Source of the DNA: MAG-120531 sp029242825
GTDB lineage: Bacteria; Bacteroidota; Bacteroidia; Flavobacteriales; Flavobacteriaceae
Assembly: GCA_029242825.1 (NCBI GenBank)
Contig: JAQWTF010000111.1
Coordinates: forward strand, 1 to 41,145
Length of the DNA stretch: 41,145 nt
Reading direction: 5' to 3'
In this document: positions 16,977-25,256 of the stretch, piece after piece
Layout of the letters: every line of letters starts with the position of its first letter
Position numbering within the stretch: position 1 is the stretch's first letter
Position numbers and translations under genes: made by a program
Notes under the pieces: generated by a model
The model's input: only the letters and a program-made list of their open reading frames with translations
Database searches by the model: none
Told to the model about the DNA's origin: nothing

Positions 16977-16994
16977 TGAAAAATACCACACCCT

Positions 16995-18506
16995 ATGAAG
17001 TTATTATCACAGACCATTTCTTACAAATCTCTTTTATTATTGACTTTAGTCACATTGCTCACTGTAGCTTGTTCTAAAGAAGACAGTCCGGCTCCCCAAG
17101 TTACTGACACACCAGATCCTGAACCAACTTCTAAAGATGTTACCGCCCATGACTTTATGTGGAAAGCTATGAATTTGTGGTATTTCTGGCAAGCAGATGT
17201 GGCTGACTTATCTGACTCAAGATTTTCTACCGACAAGTCTTACAATGATTATTTACAAGCCCAAGGAGAACCAGATGCATTTTACAACGATAAATTATTG
17301 TTCTCTGAAGACCGATTTAGCTATTTAGCAGAAGACTATGTGGACTTAGTGCAATCATTTCAGGGAATTTCCAGAAGTAACGGATTAGAATTTGGCCTAA
17401 GTCTTTTTGCCAACAGCGAAAATGTATATGGTTATGTCAGATACATTGTTCCAGGATCTAATGCGGCTACAGCAGATATTTCTAGGGGGGAAATATTTAC
17501 AGGAGTAGACGGTCAGACTTTGAACTTAGATAACTATCAAAGCCTTTTGTTTGGAGACAATACAACCTATACCCTAAATATGGCCAGCATAGAAAATAAT
17601 ACAATAGCAAGCAATGGTAAATCCGTTTCCTTGACTAAGGAAGAAGGCTTGTCTGAAAACCCTGTTTTTCTGACTAAAGTAATTGAAACCAATGGAATTA
17701 AAGTAGGCTATATTGTTTATAATGGCTTCACAAGTAATTATAACGAAGAACTCAATGAAGCCTTTGGCACCCTAAAAGCTGCGGGTGTCACAGAACTGGT
17801 ATTAGATTTACGTTATAATCCCGGAGGATCTGTAAACTCCTCCAGGCTTTTGGCCAGTATGATTTACGGAACAGACACCAGTAAATTGTACATCCAACAA
17901 CGCTGGAATTCAAAAATACAACCACAGCTAAGCGAAAGTCAATTAAAAGATTATTTCGCTAATTCTACAGGAGAAAGTCCTATTAACACCCTTAATCTTC
18001 CAAGGGTATATATTATTGCTACAGGAAGCTCAGCCTCTGCTTCTGAATTATTGATCAATGGTCTGGATCCATATATGGAGGTAATACACGTTGGAAGTAC
18101 TACTAGAGGTAAAAATGAATTTTCTATCACACTAGTAGACCTGCCTAGTAATAGCTTTATTTACAATGCTGATAAAGCTTCAAGTATAAATGCAAAAAAT
18201 TCTTGGGGTCTTCAGCCATTGGTGGGTAGAAACGAAAATGCAGATGGCTTTTTTGACTATACTTCAGGATTTACTCCTGATCATGAAATTAGAGAAGTCC
18301 TTGGAAACTATGGGGAATTTGGATCACTTACTGAACCTCTTTTAGCAAAGGCTTTGTCTCTAATTACAGGGGTAAGCACCAGCAGTAGTGCTAGAACATC
18401 TTCTCTTGAAACTATGCCTCTAAATGAAATTGATCATTCAAAAAACCACACAATACTAAAGGAAAGAATGTATTTAGATAAAGATATTAGCTTAGAAATT
18501 AAATAA
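16995..18506 (+). CDS. S41-family (C-terminal processing) peptidase lipoprotein
   Basis: A 503-residue serine protease of family S41. A type II signal peptide ends in TVAC (Cys26), followed by a Pro/Thr/Asp-rich linker. A PDZ-like region spans about 125-210. The protease core shows LVLDLRYNPGGSVNSS, then TGSSASASE (343-351) with probable nucleophile S348, and the general-base lysine K373 in RGKNEF; the 25-residue spacing equals that of E. coli Prc (S430-K455). It would act in the periplasm or at the outer membrane on protein C-termini. It stands alone, divergent from the ECF sigma operon and convergent with the btuB-like gene. Its substrate is unknown. Confidence 0.9.
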   Translation: MKLLSQTISYKSLLLLTLVTLLTVACSKEDSPAPQVTDTPDPEPTSKDVTAHDFMWKAMNLWYFWQADVADLSDSRFSTDKSYNDYLQAQGEPDAFYNDKLLFSEDRFSYLAEDYVDLVQSFQGISRSNGLEFGLSLFANSENVYGYVRYIVPGSNAATADISRGEIFTGVDGQTLNLDNYQSLLFGDNTTYTLNMASIENNTIASNGKSVSLTKEEGLSENPVFLTKVIETNGIKVGYIVYNGFTSNYNEELNEAFGTLKAAGVTELVLDLRYNPGGSVNSSRLLASMIYGTDTSKLYIQQRWNSKIQPQLSESQLKDYFANSTGESPINTLNLPRVYIIATGSSASASELLINGLDPYMEVIHVGSTTRGKNEFSITLVDLPSNSFIYNADKASSINAKNSWGLQPLVGRNENADGFFDYTSGFTPDHEIREVLGNYGEFGSLTEPLLAKALSLITGVSTSSSARTSSLETMPLNEIDHSKNHTILKERMYLDKDISLEIK

Positions 18507-18524
18507 TATTTCTAGATTCATACC

Positions 18525-18554
18525 AAAAAAATTAGGGCTCTTTAGAGCCCTAAT
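18525..18554 (-). terminator. Terminator overlapping the end of the B12 receptor gene
   Basis: On the minus strand a 10-bp perfect stem (18545-18554 with 18531-18540) around a four-base loop is followed by six T residues. The loop contains the stop codon of the receptor gene, so the stem is partly coding. On the plus strand no T run follows, so it should not stop protease transcripts efficiently. Confidence 0.75.
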
Positions 18555-20479
18555 TCTATTCCTAAACGTATGTTTCTCCCTAAGGTTTGAAAACCAATAG
18601 TCTCCTCAAATGAAACATTGGCCAAATTATTCACTGAAATAAATCCCCTAGAATTCAAGAGACCCAATGGAAAACCGTATTGAAAGTCTATCAAAGAAAA
18701 GGCTTTAAGCGTTTTCTGTTCATAGGTAGAAAAATCAGTGTCTACCCTCTTTCCTGTATAAGCCATAGATAAACTCCACTGAGTAAACTCACTTGGACTG
18801 AATTGCAGGTTAAAATTGGCCTTGTGTTTGGGTATTCTAATGGCGGTCTCTGAAACCAGTGTCCAACTGTAATTTGCTTGAATATTAAACTGTGCTCCTA
18901 ATGAAGTCGATAGTTGAAACTCTAACCCCTTTGCCCAAGTGTCATTCATTTGATTTTCATAAAGAAAAGCAGGGCCATTAAAATAGATCGCTTGTTGCTC
19001 TTTTCTGTCAAAATATGTGAGCCCTAATTGAGTCCCTTTATTAGCGTCAAAAGAGAGACCAAACTCGGTGTTTTGATTGGTCTCAGGCAACAGGTTTACA
19101 TTGGCCCCGTAAGCACCAAAAAACATCCCAAGTGTGGGAGTAATATAGGCAGATGAAAGGGATAAATGGGCCCTAAATTGCGCTGATTGATCTAAAAAAA
19201 GACTTGGATTAATATGATACACCCACTGACTTCCATATTGACTATGGTGGTTAAAACGCCCTCCAAACTGCATGTTAAAACGTCCTAACTTATAACCAAT
19301 TGAAGCAAAAGGATCCATGATAGTATAATCAGTCGCTGGGGTGTTTTGGTCCGGATTATCTTCAATTTGATCATTGATATATTGAACACCGGTGATTATA
19401 TTCCATTGTTCATTCACAAAATACCTGTAGAACAATTCTGCATTTATATTACGGGCAAAAACACTACTCCCGTATGCACTAATATCCTTTGAATCGTAAC
19501 TTGCTAGTGAAACAGATGCCTTAAGTACCCCTTTAGACGGTCTCCATGTCCATTGAGAAGCCAAATGATTTCGGGTTGTTTGAAAGGTATTTTCTGCATC
19601 TATTCCCATAAAAGCGTCGTCGTAGTCTGCACTTATTTTTTGGGTCTCCACGATGAGTTTAGCAGAAAGCCTATCAGAAAAATTCTTGCCCAAATTAAGG
19701 TGAAATCCAGATTGAGAAAATGGATCTTCTTTTTGACCTGGAGTATTAAAAGAAGACACCCCAGAAGCGTTTAATTGGCTGTATCTCAAAGCGTAATTCC
19801 AAGAAGCTATTCCACCACTTAAACCAGTAAAAACACTGGTATAATTTAATGAGTTGTTTTGATTTTCAGCGGTCTGATGGGTTCCTATATGTGTATTCAG
19901 TACAAAACCAATAGGTTTTTCAACAGCCTTTTTAGTGCTAATATCTATAATCACCACCCCTGCATTGGTACCGTAAAGACTGCTATTGGCTCCTTTGATA
20001 ACCTTAATACTTTCTATTTGAGAAATGTCTAATAGTCTCAGATCATAGCTCAAGGAAGCAGACGCAGGATCTGCTACTCTAATGCCATCTATAACAACAA
20101 GGGCTTGTTTGGACCTTCCTCCCCTGGCATAAATACTTAGAATACTTCCCTGAGGACCTCTAGAGCCATTGACTTCAATACCCGCCAATTGGTTTAAGGC
20201 AGCCGCTACCCCCCTAGTTCTGAACGGCAACAGATCGCTTGATCCTAAAATAACCTGAGTGGCGCCCCTAAAGTTAGGTCCTAAGGGTGCTTTGAGGTCG
20301 TTGAGAATAACCTCGTTTAGATAAGTAGTGTCTTGCTGTGATTGATTTTGCGGTAAAGGGTTTGACTCTTTTAGTGGAGATTGTACCGCATTTTTTGATT
20401 GATTTTTTGCGTCGGTTTGTGAAAAACCGAGCAATTGTACCGCCATAAAAAAGGCCGTAAACTTAGATTTAAATTTCAT
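18542..20479 (-). CDS. btuB: TonB-dependent outer membrane receptor for cobalamin (BtuB-like)
   Basis: A 645-residue outer membrane receptor. A signal peptide (about 1-20, ending FSQ) precedes a polar linker and a plug domain at about 70-185 (ATQVILGSSDLLPFRT, IYARGGRSKQALVVIDGIRV, IESIKVIKGANSSLYGTNAG). The remainder is a 22-strand-type barrel ending in LGRNIRLGIELGL. The family alone does not give the ligand. The cobalamin riboswitch in its leader and the divergent btuFCD operon make vitamin B12 or another corrinoid the best assignment. It has no CarboxypepD_reg extension and no SusD partner. Riboswitch binding of B12 should lower its expression. Confidence 0.88.
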   Translation of the reverse strand: MKFKSKFTAFFMAVQLLGFSQTDAKNQSKNAVQSPLKESNPLPQNQSQQDTTYLNEVILNDLKAPLGPNFRGATQVILGSSDLLPFRTRGVAAALNQLAGIEVNGSRGPQGSILSIYARGGRSKQALVVIDGIRVADPASASLSYDLRLLDISQIESIKVIKGANSSLYGTNAGVVIIDISTKKAVEKPIGFVLNTHIGTHQTAENQNNSLNYTSVFTGLSGGIASWNYALRYSQLNASGVSSFNTPGQKEDPFSQSGFHLNLGKNFSDRLSAKLIVETQKISADYDDAFMGIDAENTFQTTRNHLASQWTWRPSKGVLKASVSLASYDSKDISAYGSSVFARNINAELFYRYFVNEQWNIITGVQYINDQIEDNPDQNTPATDYTIMDPFASIGYKLGRFNMQFGGRFNHHSQYGSQWVYHINPSLFLDQSAQFRAHLSLSSAYITPTLGMFFGAYGANVNLLPETNQNTEFGLSFDANKGTQLGLTYFDRKEQQAIYFNGPAFLYENQMNDTWAKGLEFQLSTSLGAQFNIQANYSWTLVSETAIRIPKHKANFNLQFSPSEFTQWSLSMAYTGKRVDTDFSTYEQKTLKAFSLIDFQYGFPLGLLNSRGFISVNNLANVSFEETIGFQTLGRNIRLGIELGL

Positions 20480-20483
20480 TTTT

Positions 20484-20497
20484 GTACAAAATTGTAC
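20484..20497 (-). promoter_or_regulatory. Inverted repeat directly before the btuB start codon
   Basis: GTACAA and TTGTAC separated by two bases lie four bases upstream of the btuB ATG. In RNA it would form a small hairpin over the ribosome landing site, downstream of the riboswitch aptamer. A role in the expression platform is inferred. Confidence 0.35.
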
Positions 20498-20561
20498 GGG
20501 TAGTCAGAATGCTGTTGCACGCCAAAACTTTTATCCCGAAAGTTTAACATTTATGTTTGAA

Positions 20562-20733
20562 CACGGCAGGTATCCTGGCTTGCGTCTTAATTGTCACCTT
20601 CCCATAGGTTTACTACAGTGGTCTTAAAACAATCAGCGTCTGTAAAGACTAAGCATACAGTTGCGGGAACAGCACTAGATTCTAACTAGTTTCCCTTTTA
20701 AGTATCCCAATAATGAGACACACCAATATTCAG
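20562..20733 (-). promoter_or_regulatory. Cobalamin (vitamin B12) riboswitch
   Basis: Read on the minus strand, this region has the parts of the cobalamin aptamer. The 5' segment is GGTGTGTCTCATTATTGGGA; then come AAAGGGAA, the B12-box text GCTGTTCCCGCAACTGT (about 20657-20673) and the 3' closing segment AAGCCAGGATACCTGCC (20565-20581). It lies between the -7 box at 20737-20744 and the btuB-like gene 80 bases downstream. No terminator stem with a U tract follows the aptamer, so control is more likely at translation start (inference). Confidence 0.9.
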
Positions 20734-20736
20734 GCT

Positions 20737-20744
20737 CAAAAGTA
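20737..20744 (-). promoter_or_regulatory. Probable -7 box of the riboswitch-btuB transcript
   Basis: The minus strand reads TACTTTTG, placing the transcription start within a few bases of the riboswitch 5' end. No TTG stands at the usual 19-21 base distance. Confidence 0.55.
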
Positions 20745-20847
20745 GTGTTTAATTATTCATGAGGCAGACATAGACATTAAAATAATCCTTGTACTCTTAA
20801 AAATATAATTTACAAGTTCGTATAGTGCATTATCAATTGGAGATATG

Positions 20848-20855
20848 TATTTTTG
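20848..20855 (+). promoter_or_regulatory. Possible -7 box of the btuFCD operon
   Basis: TATTTTTG fits TAnnTTTG, 39 bases before the TTG start of btuF. The plus strand between here and the gene shows no cobalamin aptamer. The remaining bases of this 415-base gap, other than the riboswitch and the promoters, look like plain AT-rich spacer. Confidence 0.4.
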
Positions 20856-20894
20856 AATGTTTAATTCTTTTTTAAAAAATATAAACAAATCATA

Positions 20895-22031
20895 TTGAAA
20901 TCTTTTTTATATCCTATTTATATCATCCTCCTCTTTGCTTCTCACTCCTTATTATCACAAGAAGCTAAAGTCATTTTTTCGCATCCTGAATTTGTGGAAG
21001 GGTTTAATATCACGGCAAAAAAAGGATACAATATATTGGAGATTAAACAAATAAATACCCTAGACACTAAGACCCCTCAAGAGCAGTTTGTATTAGTTCA
21101 CAGAGACAGCATTACACTCATTAACTCTCTTGAAAAGCAATACAGAAATATCATCCGAATTCCCGTAGAAAAGATGATTGTAACCTCTACCACCCACCTC
21201 CCAGGAATTGAAATGTTACAAAGCAGTGAAACAGTCATAGGATTCCCAGGCACTGATTATATATCATCGGCTTCTTTCAGAAGCCTCATAAAAAAAGGAA
21301 GGTTAAAAGAAATGGGGCAGCAAGAACAGCTCAATATAGAATTGGTATTAGCTGCAGCACCAGAACTAATCATTGGTTACGCTGTGGGTGAAAAGCCCAA
21401 ATTATACGAAACATTAGCGCAAAGTGGGATTCCAGTTATTTTAAATCACGATTGGTTGGCACAACACCCTTTGGGTAAAGCTTCGTGGATATATTTGTAT
21501 GGGGCATTATTAGATAAACTTGATCAGGCAGATCAGTTGTTTACAGCTATTCACGACCAATATAATGAAGCAAAAAAATTAGCCGCTAAGGCCTCAATCG
21601 CCCCAACTGTTTTTAGTGGAGCTATGTATAAAGATGTTTGGTATGCTCCAGGCGGAAAAAGTTGGGCAGCTCAATTTATCAAAGATGCCAATGGAAGTTA
21701 TATTTTTAATAACCATCATACAGGAAGTGACTCATTTGGAATTGAATATGTGCTAACCAAAGCGGCATATTCCGATTTTTGGATAGGACCAGCACAATAT
21801 ACCAGCTATAGAGAAATGCTAAAAAGCAGCGTTCACTACAGTCAATTTAAAGCATTCAAGCATAAAAAAATCTTTAGCTATTCGTCAAATAAGGGGGCCA
21901 CAGGTGGGGTGCTTTATTATGAACTGGCTCCACAAAGACCTGATTTGGTGCTTAAAGACCTTATTGCTATTTTACACCCGGAATTGCTTCCAAACCATTC
22001 GTTTACTTTTTTCAAAAAACTAGATGACTAG
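20895..22031 (+). CDS. btuF: Periplasmic cobalamin-binding protein of an ABC importer (BtuF-like)
   Basis: A 378-residue class III substrate-binding protein. The signal peptide covers about 1-22 (FLYPIYIILLFASHSLLSQ) with no lipobox, so the product is a soluble periplasmic protein. The binding lobes are joined by a long helix, with family text MIVTSTTHLPGIEMLQ, LVLAAAPELIIGYAV, SGIPVILNHDWLAQHPLGKA and WYAPGGKSWAAQFIKDA. I use the TTG at 20895 because it opens the signal peptide and no in-frame ATG occurs before the mature part. It overlaps btuC by eight bases. The B12 assignment rests on the neighbouring riboswitch and receptor; by family alone it could bind an iron siderophore. Confidence 0.87.
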   Translation: MKSFLYPIYIILLFASHSLLSQEAKVIFSHPEFVEGFNITAKKGYNILEIKQINTLDTKTPQEQFVLVHRDSITLINSLEKQYRNIIRIPVEKMIVTSTTHLPGIEMLQSSETVIGFPGTDYISSASFRSLIKKGRLKEMGQQEQLNIELVLAAAPELIIGYAVGEKPKLYETLAQSGIPVILNHDWLAQHPLGKASWIYLYGALLDKLDQADQLFTAIHDQYNEAKKLAAKASIAPTVFSGAMYKDVWYAPGGKSWAAQFIKDANGSYIFNNHHTGSDSFGIEYVLTKAAYSDFWIGPAQYTSYREMLKSSVHYSQFKAFKHKKIFSYSSNKGATGGVLYYELAPQRPDLVLKDLIAILHPELLPNHSFTFFKKLDD

Positions 22032-23061
22032 CCCAACAAAGACCCAAAGACAACTTCGCTATCTCCTTTTGGGGACGCTCTTCGTATGGGCCTTTTTATT
22101 AAATATTTCTTATGGATCTGTGGAAATATCCATAAAAAATATAATAGAAAGTGTTATGGGCAATAACCTTCAGGAGCCTCAATTAGATTATATTATACAT
22201 CAGTATAGAATTCCAAAAGCCATTACAGCCGTTATAGTAGGCGCGGGTCTATCCATCAGTGGCTTACTCATGCAGACCTTATTTAAAAATCCCTTGGCGG
22301 GACCATACGTCCTGGGAGTTAGTTCAGGGGCAAGTTTAGGAGCCGCATTATACCTCATGGGAGCTAGCGCACTAAGTGCCTTTTTACCCCATTGGCTTAT
22401 GGGTAATTGGTCTACAACTATTGCCGCTAGCATAGGAAGTTTTACGGTGTTATTTATAGTGGCTGCTGTGGCAACAAGAATAAAAAATACCATGGCATTA
22501 CTTATCATTGGTCTAATGTTTGGGAGTTTGAGTAGTGCTATTGTAAGTATTTTAGCCTTCTTCAGTTCTAAAGAATCCCTTCAGAGATTTGTTTTTTGGA
22601 CCTATGGCAATCTGGGAAACTTAAGGCCCTCAGAAATTGGAATTCTAGGGTTATTTGTCGGTATAGGAAGCCTGCTGAGTATTCTTAATACAAATGCTTT
22701 AAATACCATGTTACTAGGAGATGACTATGCAATAAGCCTAGGGGTTTCTCTTAAAAAGACCCACTTAATCATTCTTATAACAACAGGACTCATTGCAGGA
22801 AGTATTACCGCATTAGTGGGACCAATAGCATTTTTAGGTTTAGCAGTTCCTCACATTTGCAGGTTAATCTGGGACACCAGCAACCACAAAATATTAATCC
22901 CTACTTGTTTAATAATGGGGGCTATTTTTATGCTAATTTCAGATAGCATTGCACAACTGCCGGGGAGCGCTAACGTATTACCTATTAATGCTGTTACTGC
23001 CTTATTTGGATCTCCAATAGTGATTTGGCTTTTGATTCGAAAAAAACAAATACAACTGTAA
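22024..23061 (+). CDS. btuC: Cobalamin ABC importer permease (BtuC/FecCD family)
   Basis: A 345-residue inner membrane permease of the FecCD/BtuC family, expected to have ten transmembrane helices and to form a homodimer with two BtuD subunits. Recognisable family segments are YRIPKAITAVIVGAGLSISG, LMQTLFKNPLAGPYVLGVSS, GASLGAALYL, ALNTMLLGDDYAISLGV and VGPIAFLGLAVPHICRL, the last being the coupling-helix region near the ATPase. It overlaps btuF upstream, and its stop overlaps the btuD start (TAATG), so the three are translationally coupled. Confidence 0.92.
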   Translation: MTSPTKTQRQLRYLLLGTLFVWAFLLNISYGSVEISIKNIIESVMGNNLQEPQLDYIIHQYRIPKAITAVIVGAGLSISGLLMQTLFKNPLAGPYVLGVSSGASLGAALYLMGASALSAFLPHWLMGNWSTTIAASIGSFTVLFIVAAVATRIKNTMALLIIGLMFGSLSSAIVSILAFFSSKESLQRFVFWTYGNLGNLRPSEIGILGLFVGIGSLLSILNTNALNTMLLGDDYAISLGVSLKKTHLIILITTGLIAGSITALVGPIAFLGLAVPHICRLIWDTSNHKILIPTCLIMGAIFMLISDSIAQLPGSANVLPINAVTALFGSPIVIWLLIRKKQIQL

Positions 23062-23846
23062 TGCCACTAGAGTTTAGAAATCTAATTATCGGGTATAGAG
23101 ATAAAAGCAAATTAAAAGAAATTGCTGGTCCCTTTGATATAGAAATTCCTGAGAAAAAACTCATTGCAGTCATTGGAAAAAATGGTTCTGGTAAAACCAC
23201 CTTAATAAAGACTATTGGACAGCAATTAGCTTCCTTAAAGGGAGGGGTGTATTTAAATGAACAATCACTTCAGAATATAAGCAATAACCAGAGAGCCCGC
23301 TTAATAAGCTTTGTCTATACCACAACACTTTCAAGCGAGAACATGACGGTTCATGAATTAGTGGCCCTTGGCCGATACCCTTTTCTACACTGGTTCTCCA
23401 AACCAAGTAAAAAAGATGCTGACTGCATTAAAGAGGCCCTGACCTTTACAGCATTAGAGGCACTTGCAGAGACTAAAATACACGAGCTGTCCGACGGACA
23501 AAAGCAAAGGGCTTTTATAGCTAGGGCACTTGCACAAGAAACTCCTTATATGGTGTTAGATGAACCTATGTCGCATTTAGACCACCACCATAAAGCACAG
23601 TTGTTGTCACTGATGAAAAAATTAGTGACCGAAAAAAACAAAACCATTGTGTACACTACCCATGACATTGAAAATGCCATAAGCCATGCAGATTACATCT
23701 TGGCCATTAATGAAGGAGAATCTTTTTTTAATACGCCTAAAAATCTCATAGAAAAAGGGGTGTTTGACCGTTTATTCCCAAAAGAACGAGTGTATTTTGA
23801 TTCTGCTACAAACCGGTTTCTATACCACGATTCAAAGTCAAAATAG
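23061..23846 (+). CDS. btuD: Cobalamin ABC importer ATPase (BtuD-like)
   Basis: A 261-residue ABC ATPase. It has Walker A GKNGSGKT (39-46), the signature LSDGQKQR (143-150), Walker B YMVLDEP (163-169) and the H-loop YTTHD. The signature LSDGQ, rather than LSGGQ, is frequent in iron/B12 importers. The start is ATG 23061, which overlaps the btuC stop by one base; an ATG 12 codons earlier lies inside btuC out of frame and lacks family likeness. It is third of the btuFCD operon and powers corrinoid import across the inner membrane. Confidence 0.9.
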   Translation: MPLEFRNLIIGYRDKSKLKEIAGPFDIEIPEKKLIAVIGKNGSGKTTLIKTIGQQLASLKGGVYLNEQSLQNISNNQRARLISFVYTTTLSSENMTVHELVALGRYPFLHWFSKPSKKDADCIKEALTFTALEALAETKIHELSDGQKQRAFIARALAQETPYMVLDEPMSHLDHHHKAQLLSLMKKLVTEKNKTIVYTTHDIENAISHADYILAINEGESFFNTPKNLIEKGVFDRLFPKERVYFDSATNRFLYHDSKSK

Positions 23847-23871
23847 TACCTTTATAAAAAACTATCCGACC

Positions 23872-25200
23872 ATGGACTTTCTTCCCTTTCTATTAAGTAT
23901 ACTCTTTTTCCCCATTGGTTTTTTCTTTGGCGGCTATGTATATAAATTAAAATCAAAGGCCTCATCTGGAAACAGCCATGAAAAAATTGCGGGCTTAGAA
24001 GCTAGATTATTACAAAGCGAAACACTGCTAAAAAAAACGGAAGAAGCCAAACAAGTCCTACAATCTGAGAAAGAATTTCTAGGTATAGATCAGGCTAGAA
24101 TGCAAGTGAATTTAAAGCATTTAGAAGAAAAGAATAAGGAACAAAATGAGGCATTCTCTAAGCTTCAAGAAAAATTCACCAAAGAGTTTGAGAATCTTGC
24201 CAATAAAATATTAGACGAAAAGAGTCAAAAATTTACCCATCAAAACAAGGAAAATATTACCAACATACTCCTTCCACTTCAAGAGAAAATCCAACTATTT
24301 GAGAAAAAAGTATCCGATTCTCAAAAAGAAAATATTCATATTCACGCCGCACTAAAAGAGCAACTGATTACCCTGCAATCACAAAACTTAAAGATTACCC
24401 AGGAAGCAGAAAATTTAACCAAAGCATTAAAGGGAGATTCAAAAATGCAAGGGAACTGGGGTGAATTAGTGTTAGAAAGAGTTTTGGAGAAGTCTGGTTT
24501 AGAGAAAGATAGGGAATATTTTGTGCAACAAAGCTTTGAAACAGAAGCAGGCAATAGGCTTATGCCAGATGTAGTAATAGCACTCCCAGACGGCAATAAA
24601 ATGATTGTAGATTCAAAAGTTTCATTGACCCACTATGAAAGGTATGTGAATGCAACTAATGACCAAGACGCAGGAGTCCAGCTAAAAGAACACCTCAATT
24701 CACTTAAGAGACATATTGATCAATTATCTGCTAAAAAATATGAAGACCTTTACCAAATAGAAAGTCCAGATTTTGTGCTGCTTTTTGTTCCCATTGAACC
24801 TGCTTTTGCAGTAGCTATTAATGAGGATCCCAGCATTTACACCAAGGCTTTTGAGCAGAATATTGTCATTGTTACCCCAAGCACTTTATTGGCAACTCTA
24901 AGGACTATAGTCACTATGTGGACTAATGAAAAACAACAGAAAAACGCCCTAGAGATTGCGAGACAAGCAGGTGCACTCTATGATAAATTCGAAGGTTTTT
25001 CTCAAGACCTCATTCAATTGGGTAAAAAAATGGAGGAGTCCAAAGGAGCTTATTCCGCAGCTATGAATAAATTGGTTGAGGGTAAAGGAAACCTGGTTAC
25101 TAGTGTAGAAAGACTCAAGAAAATGGGCGCTAAGGCGAAGAAATCACTTCCTGAAGCACTGTTAAAAAGAAGTGACTCTGAAAATCTACTGGAAGAATAA
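23872..25200 (+). CDS. rmuC: DNA recombination protein RmuC homologue
   Basis: A 442-residue RmuC-family protein. An N-terminal membrane helix (about 3-22, LPFLLSILFFPIGFFFGGYV) is followed by a long coiled coil (about 35-190, rich in E, K and Q) and the RmuC nuclease-like domain (QGNWGELVLERVLEKSGL, LPDGNKMIVDSKVSL, FVLLFVPIEPAF). RmuC limits inversions at short inverted repeats in E. coli. Its mechanism is not fully known. I start at ATG 23872; an earlier ATG lies within btuD. A TACCTTTA box (23847-23854) just after the btuD stop may give it its own promoter. A strong bidirectional terminator follows. Confidence 0.93.
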   Translation: MDFLPFLLSILFFPIGFFFGGYVYKLKSKASSGNSHEKIAGLEARLLQSETLLKKTEEAKQVLQSEKEFLGIDQARMQVNLKHLEEKNKEQNEAFSKLQEKFTKEFENLANKILDEKSQKFTHQNKENITNILLPLQEKIQLFEKKVSDSQKENIHIHAALKEQLITLQSQNLKITQEAENLTKALKGDSKMQGNWGELVLERVLEKSGLEKDREYFVQQSFETEAGNRLMPDVVIALPDGNKMIVDSKVSLTHYERYVNATNDQDAGVQLKEHLNSLKRHIDQLSAKKYEDLYQIESPDFVLLFVPIEPAFAVAINEDPSIYTKAFEQNIVIVTPSTLLATLRTIVTMWTNEKQQKNALEIARQAGALYDKFEGFSQDLIQLGKKMEESKGAYSAAMNKLVEGKGNLVTSVERLKKMGAKAKKSLPEALLKRSDSENLLEE

Positions 25201-25211
25201 GTACAAAAAAG

Positions 25212-25237
25212 AGGCGGCCGTTGGCCGCCTTTTTTTT
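25212..25237. terminator. Bidirectional terminator between rmuC and carB
   Basis: GGCGGCC (25213-25219) pairs with GGCCGCC (25223-25229) around loop GTT. Eight T residues follow on the plus strand and six A residues precede it, so it can end both the rmuC and the carB transcripts, which converge here. Confidence 0.88.
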
Positions 25238-25256
25238 GCGTATTACTGCAAGTCTA

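Noticed and set aside
18542..23846. The TonB receptor and ABC importer as an iron-siderophore system
   Set aside because: The families also carry siderophores, but the cobalamin riboswitch in the receptor leader points to corrinoids; no Fur-like box was noticed.
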